Positions 1 through 9,908 of a stretch of DNA of 64,000 bases are shown piece by piece. This stretch comes from Prochlorococcus sp. AG-402-K16 (lineage in GTDB: Bacteria; Cyanobacteriota; Cyanobacteriia; PCC-6307; Cyanobiaceae). Position numbers and translations under genes: made by a program. Numbering within the stretch: the stretch's first letter is position 1; every line of letters begins with the position of its first letter. The notes below the pieces were generated by a model. It worked only from the letters and a program-made list of their open reading frames with translations, did not search any database and was not told the origin of the DNA. The stretch lies in assembly GCA_003216795.1 (NCBI GenBank), contig QCIH01000006.1:28389-92388 (forward strand), given 5' to 3'.

Positions 1-2
1 CA

Positions 3-242
3 CTGAAACCACTGTTACCTGGATCTTTACTTATTGGAATTGGCCTAACCACGTTGAACCTAGCAGTAAGTAAAAGTATTCTCTCACTTGGAGTAAGATT
101 TCAAGCATACGGTTTTATTGGAGGTTTTCTAGTACTTACTTTATGGGTATGGCTATTAGGAGTGATTTTATATTTTGGACAGTGTTGGAGCGTAGTAATT
201 GCTAGTATGACTTTAGTAAATAAAAAAAGAAATTATAGATAA
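3..242 (+). CDS. C-terminal part of a YihY/BrkB (UPF0761)-like membrane protein, truncated by window start
   Basis: The frame of ORF 54..242 is open back to base 3 (LKPLLPGSLLIGIGLTTLNLAVSKS...). The C-terminal AYGFIGGFLVLTLWVWLLGVILYFGQCWS pattern resembles the YihY family. Confidence 0.65.
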   Translation: MKPLLPGSLLIGIGLTTLNLAVSKSILSLGVRFQAYGFIGGFLVLTLWVWLLGVILYFGQCWSVVIASMTLVNKKRNYR

Positions 243-253
243 GGATAACTAAG

Positions 254-595
254 GTGAATTATTTTCTTAAAGCTAATAAAAATCTTCTTACCTACTCATT
301 AATCATACTTATTGTTATTCCAATTTTTGGATTTAACTTTTTCATTAGCTTTGTCGGAAATATCTTGCTTCTTTTATTTCTAATTCCTCTTCTATTATTA
401 GTTTTAGTGTTTATGGGTTTTAACTCTTACAAATCTAAAATAAATACATGCAGTAATTGTGGGGCAATATCATTAGGTTTAAATGAAACTTGTATGAGTT
501 GCGGTGCAGATTTAGATAATATAAGTAAGAAAAATCAATTAGATAAAAAGCCTAGTGAAAGTACCATTGATGTGAAAGCAGAAGAAATTAAGTAA
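254..595 (+). CDS. small membrane protein with C-terminal zinc ribbon
   Basis: GTG-start ORF; hydrophobic N-terminus followed by CSNCGAISLGLNETCMSCG (CxxC...CxxC). Confidence 0.7.
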   Translation: MNYFLKANKNLLTYSLIILIVIPIFGFNFFISFVGNILLLLFLIPLLLLVLVFMGFNSYKSKINTCSNCGAISLGLNETCMSCGADLDNISKKNQLDKKPSESTIDVKAEEIK

Positions 596-599
596 AATA

Positions 600-746
600 C
601 TAACCTATTCCAATTTGTCTAAGAATACTTTGTCCAGTAATTAATTCAGTACCAAGTCCAATCAAAATACCCATCATTGCCATACGGCCATTCCAAGTTT
701 CTGCGAAGTTCACGAAGCCAAATCTTGGTTGATTGTCATTGTTCAT
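600..746 (-). CDS. high-light-inducible protein (Hli/CAB-like), 48 aa
   Basis: Not in the ORF track. Translated by hand: MNNDNQPRFGFVNFAETWNGRMAMMGILIGLGTELITGQSILRQIGIG*, with the chlorophyll-binding ExxNGRxAM motif. Confidence 0.9.
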   Translation of the reverse strand: MNNDNQPRFGFVNFAETWNGRMAMMGILIGLGTELITGQSILRQIGIG

Positions 747-815
747 AATTAACTAAATTATCTATCAAATTATTTTAACGTTTTGAAGAAGAATTTATGA
801 TAAATAATTAATTAT

Positions 816-1199
816 TTATTTAACATGTCTTACACCGTCAACAGGTCGATACTCATCTCCAGTTAACTCCTCAAATACGATGGCTGGCAATCCTGTATCA
901 AACATTGTTTGCAATGCTTCTTTTAACATGGGATTCCAACCTCCAGTACTAACTTTTCCATGTCTTACAGTCCAGTCCCAAGTCCCTTGAAGATCTCTAG
1001 GGAGCCTACCTTCTCTATCTCTTCGAGCGACTAAGTCTAAAGATTCAACTATACCAACAATTACTGGATTTTTACCGTAAGAAGGAGTCAGACTTAGTTC
1101 AAGTCTCACTGGATCTTCTTTAACCATTTTTAAACGAAATCTTGGTGGTAACTTGAGTGATCTTATTACCGCTGAGACAATTTTTGTTCTTAATTCCAA
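816..1199 (-). CDS. conserved cyanobacterial hypothetical protein
   Basis: 127-aa ORF with protein-like composition in core context. Confidence 0.75.
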   Translation of the reverse strand: MELRTKIVSAVIRSLKLPPRFRLKMVKEDPVRLELSLTPSYGKNPVIVGIVESLDLVARRDREGRLPRDLQGTWDWTVRHGKVSTGGWNPMLKEALQTMFDTGLPAIVFEELTGDEYRPVDGVRHVK

Positions 1200-1222
1200 T
1201 TTTTTCCTTAGATATAATTTGA

Positions 1223-1486
1223 TTAATCAGTTGTTGAACCTTTTTCTTCTAATGTAGAGTCATTGTCATTAGAAAATCGTACTGTTAGTAGTTCCTCTTC
1301 TGTTATGTTTCCAGATTTATCTAAAAGTTCTGGATGTATTGTGTACTTTTTTTGTTTAAAACTTGTAGTACTCAATCGTTGATTTTTATTATCGGATATA
1401 CCCCAGCCATTAGACATAACTTTAAAAGCTTTCCAAACTAAATAAGTTAAGGCTGCAGAATATATTATTGGAAAAAGGATAGTCAT
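1223..1486 (-). CDS. DUF2973-like small membrane protein
   Basis: 87-aa ORF; N-terminal TM MTILFPIIYSAALTYLVWKAFKVM. Confidence 0.6.
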   Translation of the reverse strand: MTILFPIIYSAALTYLVWKAFKVMSNGWGISDNKNQRLSTTSFKQKKYTIHPELLDKSGNITEEELLTVRFSNDNDSTLEEKGSTTD

Positions 1487-1657
1487 CGAACTTATAAATT
1501 AGTTAGTTATATTTTTAACATCATAGCCCGAAAAAAAGAAATTTAGCTACTTTTAGTTATTAAATTATTCTCTAGATTCAATAAATTTAATTAGTAGTTA
1601 TATTTAAATTACACTGATATGGTGTATAAAATCTCTCAAAGAAAATAAAAATCAAAA

Positions 1658-2779
1658 TTGAAAAGAGACATCCAAAAGATATTACTAATAGCCTCATTAA
1701 TCACTGTGGGCATTAGATATCCTGCAAAAGTCATATCCCAACAACTAAGTAAACCAAAAATTAATGAAGTTAATTTATATTCGAACAAATCTTTTATAAC
1801 TAAAGCTGTAGAAAGAACCGGTGCAGCTGTGGTGACAATTGATACTCAAAGATATATTAAAAAAAGAAATTTTCCAAGAAATTCTCAACTATTTTTAGAC
1901 CCATATTTTGAAAGATTTTTTGGATTAGATTTGCCTAACGATAATCGACCAAGGATAGAGCAAAACCAAGGCAGTGGATTTATATTTGCAGATGGACTTG
2001 TAATGACAAATGCTCATGTAGTGAATGGATCAGATAAGGTGATTGTTGGTTTAACCAATGGCAAAAAATTAAACGCTAAACTGATAGGTCAAGACTCTTT
2101 TACTGATTTAGCTGTGCTAAAGATTGAAGGGAGAGGGCCTTGGCCAAAAGCAAAATTGGGAGATTCTTCAAAGATTAAAGTTGGTGATTGGGCTATAGCA
2201 GTTGGAAATCCATTCGGACTGGAAAACACAGTTACGCTTGGTATTATTAGTAATCTAAATAGAAACGTAGCTCAATTAGGAATATATGATAAAAAACTTG
2301 AACTAATACAAACAGACGCTGCTATTAATCCTGGCAATTCTGGAGGTCCACTGTTGAATAGCGATGGAGAAGTAATTGGCATTAATACGTTGATAAGATC
2401 AGGTCCAGGAGCGGGTTTGAGTTTCGCAATCCCAATTAATAAAGCTAAGAAAATTGCCTATCAACTTTTAAACAATGGGAAAGTAATCCATCCTATGATT
2501 GGAATTAGCCTAATAGAAGAAAGTATTTCTGAGAGAAAAAATAATGTCGTAAAAGTTGGATATGTAGTACCGAACAGTCCAGCTGAAAAAAGTGGAATCA
2601 AGATAGATGATATTTTAATTAAAATAGGCGATAAAGATATTGAAACCGCATCAGACGTAATTGATCAAATTAGTAGAAATGGTATCAAAAAACAAGTAAA
2701 TATATTATTGAAGCGTAAAAATAAATTTGTAAAATTAGAAGTTATACCAACTGATATCACTAATCTACAAAATAACTAA
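1658..2779 (+). CDS. HtrA/DegP-type trypsin-like serine protease with PDZ domain
   Basis: TTG start; GSGFIFADGLVMTNAHVV, DLAVLKI, TDAAINPGNSGGPL motifs; C-terminal PDZ. Confidence 0.92.
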   Translation: MKRDIQKILLIASLITVGIRYPAKVISQQLSKPKINEVNLYSNKSFITKAVERTGAAVVTIDTQRYIKKRNFPRNSQLFLDPYFERFFGLDLPNDNRPRIEQNQGSGFIFADGLVMTNAHVVNGSDKVIVGLTNGKKLNAKLIGQDSFTDLAVLKIEGRGPWPKAKLGDSSKIKVGDWAIAVGNPFGLENTVTLGIISNLNRNVAQLGIYDKKLELIQTDAAINPGNSGGPLLNSDGEVIGINTLIRSGPGAGLSFAIPINKAKKIAYQLLNNGKVIHPMIGISLIEESISERKNNVVKVGYVVPNSPAEKSGIKIDDILIKIGDKDIETASDVIDQISRNGIKKQVNILLKRKNKFVKLEVIPTDITNLQNN

Positions 2780-2784
2780 AAAAT

Positions 2785-2928
2785 TTAATTGTCATTCCGT
2801 TTAAGTATTTCCACACATCTAGAAATACATCTACCATCCCTTATATCGCAGGAAGTAATGCATTCAAAATAACTTTCAATAGGATCAGAAATTTGAAAAT
2901 GTTTTTCTTGGAAGTCGTAATTTTTCAT
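2785..2928 (-). CDS. small cysteine-motif protein (47 aa)
   Basis: Hand-translated: MKNYDFQEKHFQISDPIESYFECITSCDIRDGRCISRCVEILKRNDN*. Convergent with the protease gene. Confidence 0.65.
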   Translation of the reverse strand: MKNYDFQEKHFQISDPIESYFECITSCDIRDGRCISRCVEILKRNDN

Positions 2929-3038
2929 TTAAATTATTAAAAAATATTTTTGTATTTTTAAGATTAATCAAGGACGGTAAACTATGTAAAGATAAATGAG
3001 TGATCTTACTTAGCCAATTGTAAATTTTATAAAAGCAA

Positions 3039-4664
3039 TCAATTTTTTTGGCTTTGAGTTTTTTCTAAAAAATATTTGTAATTACCATCATATGAAAATA
3101 ACTTTGAATCTTTAATTTCAATAATTCTATTTGCAACCTTTGAAATAAAGTACCGATCATGAGAAATGATTAATAATGAACCTTTATAATTTTTAATTGC
3201 TAATTCTAAGTTTTCCTTAGATTGCAGATCCAAATGATTAGTTGGTTCGTCCAAAAGAAGAAAATTACTAGGATTAATAATCATGAGCGCCAATGCTAAT
3301 CTTGCCTTTTCTCCCCCACTGAGTTGTTTAATGTATTTAAAAACAGTTTCATTTTGAAAGCCAAAACCCCCTAAAAATGTTCTAACTTTTTTTTGGGACC
3401 ATTCTGGAGACTTATGACATATTAAATCAATAACTCTTTCCTCAAGTGAAAGTGCTTCAGCTTGATTCTGTTCATAATAACTGGTAATTATATTATGTTT
3501 ACCAAGATTAATTTCCCCAATTTCAGGAGATATTTTTTTCATAATAATTTTCAGCAATGTAGATTTACCGCAGCCATTAGGTCCCAATATTGCTATTTTC
3601 TCCCCAGAAGAAATCTTTAAATTAATATCTAAAAAAAGAATTTTATCCTCGAAACTATGAGACAAATTTTTGATATTTAGAACTAATTTTCCTGAGCGAG
3701 GGCACTCTGGAAAATTAAAAATAGGACTTTTTGACTTTGCTATCGGAGCCTCAATTTTAGAAATCTTTTTTAATTGTTTTTCTCTACTCTTTGCTTGAGA
3801 ACTTCTAGTTGCACTAGCTCTAAATCTATCTATATACCTCTTCTGTAACTCAATTTCTTTTTTTTGTAATTGATATGCCTTATTTTGTGATTCTTCATTC
3901 AAAGATTTCTGTTCGATAAAAAAAGAATAGTTCCCATTATATGTTTCAGATGTTCCTCTATCTACAAAAATTATTTTTTCACATAATTTATCTAAGAAAT
4001 ATCTATCATGGCTTATTATTATAACAGCAATTTTAAGCGATGATAGATATTCTTCCAACCAAAAAATAGTTTCTAAATCTAAATGATTGGTTGGTTCATC
4101 CAGTAAAAGTAAATCAGGTTTTTGTAAGATTATTTTTCCAAGTGCAACTTTCATCTGCCAACCACCTGAGAAATTACCAACTAATTTATCAGCATCTTCT
4201 ATAGAAAAGCCTAATTTTGGTAATATTTTTTCTACATCAGATTGCATTTTATAACCACCTAAAGCTTCAAATTTTGCTTGATATTTTGCGAGTTGATTTA
4301 CATATATTTCAAGTTCATCGGAATTTTTTTTTATATCCAACGATTTCATTTTATTCTCAATTTCTAAAAGTTTAATGGAAACAATTTGTATATCTTTAAA
4401 AGAACTTTCTAATTCCTGTCTCACTGAAAAATTCAAATTACAATCAAACTCTTGCTTTAAATGGGCTATTTTAGGATTTCCCTCTTTGATGATCGTTCCA
4501 GTTGTTTGCTCTTCCTCTCCAATTAAAATCTTAAATTGGGTTGATTTACCTGCACCATTAGAACCAACTAAGCCAACTTTTTCTCCTTTCTTAATCTCCC
4601 AACTAATATTTTTTAAAACAACATCCGTAGAATAAATTTTGCTTACACCGTCAAATCTAATCAC
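3039..4664 (-). CDS. ABC-F family ATPase
   Basis: Two ATP-binding cassettes (GSNGAGKST, GPNGCGKST), LSGGEKARLALA, LLLDEPTNHLD twice, no TM domain. Confidence 0.92.
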   Translation of the reverse strand: MIRFDGVSKIYSTDVVLKNISWEIKKGEKVGLVGSNGAGKSTQFKILIGEEEQTTGTIIKEGNPKIAHLKQEFDCNLNFSVRQELESSFKDIQIVSIKLLEIENKMKSLDIKKNSDELEIYVNQLAKYQAKFEALGGYKMQSDVEKILPKLGFSIEDADKLVGNFSGGWQMKVALGKIILQKPDLLLLDEPTNHLDLETIFWLEEYLSSLKIAVIIISHDRYFLDKLCEKIIFVDRGTSETYNGNYSFFIEQKSLNEESQNKAYQLQKKEIELQKRYIDRFRASATRSSQAKSREKQLKKISKIEAPIAKSKSPIFNFPECPRSGKLVLNIKNLSHSFEDKILFLDINLKISSGEKIAILGPNGCGKSTLLKIIMKKISPEIGEINLGKHNIITSYYEQNQAEALSLEERVIDLICHKSPEWSQKKVRTFLGGFGFQNETVFKYIKQLSGGEKARLALALMIINPSNFLLLDEPTNHLDLQSKENLELAIKNYKGSLLIISHDRYFISKVANRIIEIKDSKLFSYDGNYKYFLEKTQSQKN

Positions 4665-4736
4665 TTTTTTAAAAATAGAATTTACAAAATCTGTGGCTTA
4701 TTTACTAAAAAATATTTTGTGGAATAAAATTAAATC

Positions 4737-4913
4737 ATGAAAAGAATAGAACAAATTGTAGTGATTTTCATAGCTGCAGCTCTTGCAATTCCAAGTTATT
4801 GGTTTTTTTGGACTTTAGCTGGTGGAGGTGGCTACAACAAAAGAATAAAACCTATTCCTAATCCAAATAATAATTATTCGAAACCTTTTCCTAAAGACCT
4901 CCTCGAGCCTTAA
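4737..4913 (+). CDS. small single-TM protein (58 aa)
   Basis: Hand-translated: MKRIEQIVVIFIAAALAIPSYWFFWTLAGGGGYNKRIKPIPNPNNNYSKPFPKDLLEP*. Confidence 0.6.
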   Translation: MKRIEQIVVIFIAAALAIPSYWFFWTLAGGGGYNKRIKPIPNPNNNYSKPFPKDLLEP

Positions 4914-5121
4914 TTAACCACATTTTAGTTGCCTCATCATCAATAGTACTCAAATATTCAATAACCTCTTCTTTAGTCACAGAAATATTTAACTCGTTAC
5001 CAATATCGCATATTTTATCTAAGGCTTTTTTGGGATTAGTTAAGGCTGTCATAAACAGACTTTGTTTCTTTTTGGAATCGTTGGCTATTAACTTATAGAG
5101 CTTTTCAGCATTACTGGACAT
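4891..5121 (-). CDS. Nif11-like small protein
   Basis: 76 aa; MSSNAEKLYKLIANDSKKKQSLFMTALTNPKKALDKICDIGNELNISVTKEEVIEYL resembles the Nif11 domain pattern. Confidence 0.5.
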   Translation of the reverse strand: MSSNAEKLYKLIANDSKKKQSLFMTALTNPKKALDKICDIGNELNISVTKEEVIEYLSTIDDEATKMWLIKARGGL

Positions 5122-5155
5122 GTTTTTAAAATCTATTTATTAATAGATTATTACT

Positions 5156-5494
5156 TCAAGCTACATTTTGTTCATTATATTTATTTTTAGATAAATCATT
5201 ATCCACTTCTTTTATCTCTTTTGCAGAGGCATCTGCCATACTTCTTGCGTCTAAACATAAAACCTTTCTTAGTTTCGCAAAGTTAGCTGCGTGAGATTTT
5301 CTACCATCTTTTTGGGCATAATACTCAGACTGCTGAAGAATATGGTGAAGATGAGTTAACAAATATGGACTAATTACAGCTGATACCAAAACGTCACTAT
5401 TCTCATTATCGCGAGAATCAGAATTGACTAATCTTTTTTTCGGTTTATCGATTATCGACCTTTTAGGTGAATCAATGTTTCTTGAATTTTTCAT
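5156..5494 (-). CDS. conserved hypothetical protein
   Basis: ORF 5156..5509; internal start MKNSRNIDS preferred. Charged helical protein. Confidence 0.6.
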   Translation of the reverse strand: MKNSRNIDSPKRSIIDKPKKRLVNSDSRDNENSDVLVSAVISPYLLTHLHHILQQSEYYAQKDGRKSHAANFAKLRKVLCLDARSMADASAKEIKEVDNDLSKNKYNEQNVA

Positions 5495-5610
5495 AGGGCA
5501 ATAAAACAATTAATTGATACGGACAAAATTTCCTTACTAATAATATACACAAAGATAGTATCCTTGACTAACTGTGTATACTAATAAGTAACAGTTATCA
5601 ACTTTGACTC

Positions 5611-5919
5611 ATGGCTACCCGCCAAAACTCAACTAATGGGAAGCCTAAATCCCCTAGAATTCAAGTAGTTCTTCCAGAATTAATATGTGAGCAATTAACT
5701 ATTTTGGCCGATAATGAATCTAGGACAGTAAGTAATATGGCAAAAGTGTTAATACAAGAGGGTATAAATAAATATTTCGAAAAAGGAAGTAAATCAACTG
5801 TTTCAGAAAATAATTTAAATACTGATAAATTTAGAGATGAACTTGAAAAACAAAGCGTCAGAAGATTAAAAAGAGCTCCTCAAAGGATTAGATACTATAA
5901 AAAATCTGATTTAAAATAA
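5611..5919 (+). CDS. ribbon-helix-helix (CopG/Arc-like) protein
   Basis: PRIQVVLPELICEQLTILADNESRTVSNMAKVLIQEGI matches the RHH pattern. Confidence 0.65.
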   Translation: MATRQNSTNGKPKSPRIQVVLPELICEQLTILADNESRTVSNMAKVLIQEGINKYFEKGSKSTVSENNLNTDKFRDELEKQSVRRLKRAPQRIRYYKKSDLK

Positions 5920-6624
5920 TTAATTTTGAGGCAATTTCTGTAAATCTACAGTTTTACCCATGACTACCAAAATATTTCCTCTTTCCAAAATATATTTTGC
6001 TGGAGGATTAACTGTTAACTCTTCAGCAGGTCCTGCAGCAAGAACATTTACTAAATAATTTTTCCTCAAATTTAAATCTCTTAAAGATCTTCCAATAAAT
6101 TCCTCTGGAACAGTTATTTCATCTATACCAGTTTGATTATCTAGTTCCAATCTTTCGATTAGGTTTGGTCTTACAAGTTCTAAACCTAATCTTTCTCCTT
6201 GCATCCTAGATGGGAAAACAACTTTATCTGCACCTACCCTTTTTAACATTTTTTCGTGCAAGTCACTCGTGGCTCTTGCTATTACTCTTTTAACTTTGCT
6301 GCCTTCACTATCTTTAGCAATAAGTGTCGTAGTTATACTTGCTTCAATAGGTTCACTTATACCTACTACAACAGTATTCATCTCAAGTATTCCAGATTCC
6401 TTCATAGACTCTTCATCAGTACAATCTACAACTCTAGCTTCTATAGAAGGTTCCAATTGTCTCAAATCATCAATAGCTTTTTCTGAATAATCTGCAGCCA
6501 AAACATCTGCACCATTACTTATAAGTTCTCTGCAAACAGCAGTTCCAAATCTTCCAACGCCAACAACTGCAAAAGTAAGGGCTTCTTTTTCTCTCTTTTG
6601 AGACCACTGCCACCAATCAGCCAT
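5920..6624 (-). CDS. TrkA/KtrA-type potassium channel regulatory subunit
   Basis: Rossmann VVGVGRFGTAVCREL plus TrkA-C domain; adjacent to TrkH/KtrB gene. Confidence 0.9.
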   Translation of the reverse strand: MADWWQWSQKREKEALTFAVVGVGRFGTAVCRELISNGADVLAADYSEKAIDDLRQLEPSIEARVVDCTDEESMKESGILEMNTVVVGISEPIEASITTTLIAKDSEGSKVKRVIARATSDLHEKMLKRVGADKVVFPSRMQGERLGLELVRPNLIERLELDNQTGIDEITVPEEFIGRSLRDLNLRKNYLVNVLAAGPAEELTVNPPAKYILERGNILVVMGKTVDLQKLPQN

Positions 6625-6642
6625 AATAAAACTCAGTCAATC

Positions 6643-8046
6643 CTAAACATAAAGATCAGCCCTAGGATAGCCAATTCTCTTTTGCCTATCTATTCTACTC
6701 TTATAAAGAGCCTGCCAAAGTGCACTTAAAAGCAAAAGGATTCCAAGTCTGCCCACAAACATTCCGACAATAAGAATAAATTGGCCGAAATGATTTAATT
6801 TTGTAGTTAAACCAATATCAAAACCAACAGTTGCAAATGCAGATATACAAGTGAATAGAATTTCTAGGAATGTGAATGATTCTTTTTTTACAAAAGTATT
6901 AGTTGTACTAAGCAACATTGCCATTAAAAGAACAAAAAGCAAAGATCCAACTGTAATTCCAACTGCCTTTAGAATTACTTTATCTGAAATTAATCTATTG
7001 CTAATAATTACATCTTTCTGACCTCTTAAAGTTGATCTAGTTGCAGCCATTAAAGCAATAAACGTAGTAGTTTTAATGCCTCCACCAGTACCTCCTGTAC
7101 TGGCTCCAATAAACATAAGCGTCATTAATAATAAGAGACCAGTATCTGAGATGGAGTTCAAAGAAATCGGAAAATTTGTAAACCCTGCAGTCCTTGCACT
7201 AACTGTTTCGAAGATAGATGACATTAACCGTTCAAACAAATTTAAATCATTAAAAAATTGACTATTTAGCAATGATTCAGTAATAAAGAATCCTAATGAT
7301 CCGAATAAGATTAGAGACAAACTTGTCCTAATAACTAGTCTGGAATGAAGGCTTAATTTCTTATAAGAAAGATTTTTTTTATGACTCCAAATATCATCAA
7401 TAACCCGCCAACCCAATCCACCCATTACAATGAGAAAAACAAAAACACTATTAACCAAATAATTTGTTCTATAGTCTTGAAGACTATTTGACATTAACGA
7501 AAATCCTGCATTGTTATATGCAGAAATACTGTGAAAAATCGAGGACCATAGTCTTTCCCAATTATTTTGAATATCTACAAATCCAAAAGAATATAAGACA
7601 ATTGCACCCAAGGATATAATACTAATCGCAGTAATAGCAATGCTTTGAAAAGTTCGACCAATTCCTCCAACTCCAAATTCATCTAAAGTCTTTCCTTTAT
7701 CTAATCTAGTTCTTAGCTTTGTCCCCTTTACAACAAACCCTTGTAAAAATGTTGTAATGGCCATTAATCCTAGACCACCTGATAAAAGCATAAAAGCTAA
7801 GAAAACTTGGCCAAAGAAATTTAAATCAACACCAATATCTATTATGGTTAAGCCAGTAACAGTTATTGCAGAAGTAGATGTAAAAAATGCTTCCCACAAA
7901 CCAACCTTAGAAGATGAACATAATGGAGAGCTCAAAATTAAAGTTCCAAGGCAAATAATAAACAAGCCTGTAACAATAGTAAATTGAGGTACAGATAGCT
8001 TTTTGTAAGCATCTTTTAACTTATAAACTGAGAATGGAAATTTCAC
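6643..8046 (-). CDS. TrkH/KtrB-type cation transporter
   Basis: Multi-TM protein with selectivity-filter-like SAITVTGLT, NNAGFS, SARTAGF, ATVGFDIG segments. Confidence 0.9.
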   Translation of the reverse strand: MKFPFSVYKLKDAYKKLSVPQFTIVTGLFIICLGTLILSSPLCSSSKVGLWEAFFTSTSAITVTGLTIIDIGVDLNFFGQVFLAFMLLSGGLGLMAITTFLQGFVVKGTKLRTRLDKGKTLDEFGVGGIGRTFQSIAITAISIISLGAIVLYSFGFVDIQNNWERLWSSIFHSISAYNNAGFSLMSNSLQDYRTNYLVNSVFVFLIVMGGLGWRVIDDIWSHKKNLSYKKLSLHSRLVIRTSLSLILFGSLGFFITESLLNSQFFNDLNLFERLMSSIFETVSARTAGFTNFPISLNSISDTGLLLLMTLMFIGASTGGTGGGIKTTTFIALMAATRSTLRGQKDVIISNRLISDKVILKAVGITVGSLLFVLLMAMLLSTTNTFVKKESFTFLEILFTCISAFATVGFDIGLTTKLNHFGQFILIVGMFVGRLGILLLLSALWQALYKSRIDRQKRIGYPRADLYV

Positions 8047-8050
8047 GATA

Positions 8051-9859
8051 TTACCCGTAATTTAAAATTATCAATGCTGGCACAGTAAATGACATAATAA
8101 GTGTTAATCCAGCTCCGTATTTTGCGATATCAAAAAATCTATATCTTCCAGGACCATAAACCATTAAATTTGTTTGATAACCCATTGGAGTCAAGAAAGA
8201 TTGACTTGCACCGAATAAAACAAGCATTATTAAAGCGCTTGGTGAAATTTCTAAAACATTTGAGAATTCAATAGCAACAGGCAAAATCAAAGCAACCGAA
8301 GCAGCATTACTTATAAATTGCGTAAGAATAACTGTAGATACAAAAATCACGACTAGTGCAAAATAAAGAGGCATTCCGTTAAGAGCAAAGTTTAGGTTAA
8401 CTGCAATTAAATCTGCTAATCCAGTTATCTGCATAGCTACACTAAAACACGATAAAGATCCCAGCAATAAAATGACGTCTAACCTAATTGATTTTTGTAT
8501 CTCTGCAGGTCTTAAACATCCACAAGCAACCATTACAATCACTGCCAAAAGAACTGAACCTACTAATGGAATATTAGAAACCGTAGGCAAAACCACCATT
8601 CCTATTGCAATTGCAATCGATATAGGTTTTTTTATCAAAAAAGGTAAGTCATCTTCGAATTGATCTAAAATCAGCAAATCATTACTAGCTTGCAAACCTC
8701 TTATTGAATCTAGAGGTGCTTGCAATAATAAAACATCTCCAGCCCTTAAAACAGCTTGGCCTAATCTCTCCTGAACAGTTTGTTGACCTCTTCGTAATGC
8801 TAAAACTGTTGCATTATGACGCTGCCTAAATCTTAATTCTCTCAAACTTGCACCGGCTAAAGTTGAGCCAGCTGGTAACAAGGCTTCAAAAGTCTTAGTA
8901 CCTTCATCATCTGAGAAAACATTAGCCCCATCGAAAGATGTTTTGTTTTCTCCTAATAGAATAGTATGTTCCTGCTGCAGCCTAAATAAATCTGCCCTTG
9001 TAACGCGGATTATTAATCTATCATCTGGTTCAATCTTTCTATCAGCCAAAGGAGGAAGAATAACTTTTCCATTTCGTTGCAATTCCAGAACATCAACATC
9101 AAATCGTCTTTGCAATCTACTATTTCTGACAGATTGTCCAACTAATTCTGAAGTAGAGGGAATAGTAACTTCGGTAAAATATATATTCATATCACCATTT
9201 TTAATAAACTCCTTATCTCTACCTCTATCTGGCAAAAGCATGTCAGAAACAAGAATCATATAGGTTGTACCTATAAGCCACACAGGAATTCCTATTGATG
9301 TCAAACTAAATAATTCCAAACCTCCATAACCTAATTGTTGACTAATATCACTTACAAGAAGATTTACTGAGCTACCTAATAATGTCAGAGTTCCACCGAG
9401 TAAAGTAGCAAAAGAAAGAGGTAATAAAACTTTTGATGGTGATATATTTCTTCGCTCGCACCAACTTTCAATTAAAGGTAACAAAGATGCTACTACTGGA
9501 GTATTAGGCACAATTCCAGATATTGGAGCAATCAAAAAAGCTATTAAAGAAATTAATTTCCTTGGAGTTCGAATACTTTCAGAAGAAATCAATTCTCTTA
9601 CTCTGTCTAAGGCACCACTTTTAAATAATGCTGAGGAAACTGCAAATAAACCCATAAGGGTAATTAAAGAAGGGCTACCAAATCCAGCTAAGGCTTTTTC
9701 AGGAGAAAGAACCCCAGTAGATATAAATATTCCGACACATAACAGACCAGTCAATTCTGGTGCAATAGTATTTCTAATAAACAAAATTATTGACATTATT
9801 AAAACAACTACCGTTATAAACGCATCAAAATTATTACTAACTACTGCAATTAAATTCAT
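8051..9859 (-). CDS. SLC13/DASS-type transporter with internal TrkA-C (RCK_C) domains
   Basis: Two TM halves flanking soluble GSTLAGASLRELRFRQRHNATVLALRRG type RCK_C repeats. Confidence 0.88.
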   Translation of the reverse strand: MNLIAVVSNNFDAFITVVVLIMSIILFIRNTIAPELTGLLCVGIFISTGVLSPEKALAGFGSPSLITLMGLFAVSSALFKSGALDRVRELISSESIRTPRKLISLIAFLIAPISGIVPNTPVVASLLPLIESWCERRNISPSKVLLPLSFATLLGGTLTLLGSSVNLLVSDISQQLGYGGLELFSLTSIGIPVWLIGTTYMILVSDMLLPDRGRDKEFIKNGDMNIYFTEVTIPSTSELVGQSVRNSRLQRRFDVDVLELQRNGKVILPPLADRKIEPDDRLIIRVTRADLFRLQQEHTILLGENKTSFDGANVFSDDEGTKTFEALLPAGSTLAGASLRELRFRQRHNATVLALRRGQQTVQERLGQAVLRAGDVLLLQAPLDSIRGLQASNDLLILDQFEDDLPFLIKKPISIAIAIGMVVLPTVSNIPLVGSVLLAVIVMVACGCLRPAEIQKSIRLDVILLLGSLSCFSVAMQITGLADLIAVNLNFALNGMPLYFALVVIFVSTVILTQFISNAASVALILPVAIEFSNVLEISPSALIMLVLFGASQSFLTPMGYQTNLMVYGPGRYRFFDIAKYGAGLTLIMSFTVPALIILNYG

Positions 9860-9908
9860 ACAAAACTTATTTAACTCAATATACCCAAAAACAATATTTC
9901 AAAAAAGT

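Noticed and set aside
4375-4635. Short + strand ORFs antisense to core genes (also 6256..6490, 7076..7261, 7757..7987, 8472..8663, 8943..9263, 10855..11157, 13932..14255, 15430..15624, 16263..16460, 17255..17470)
   Set aside because: All lie inside strongly supported genes on the opposite strand.
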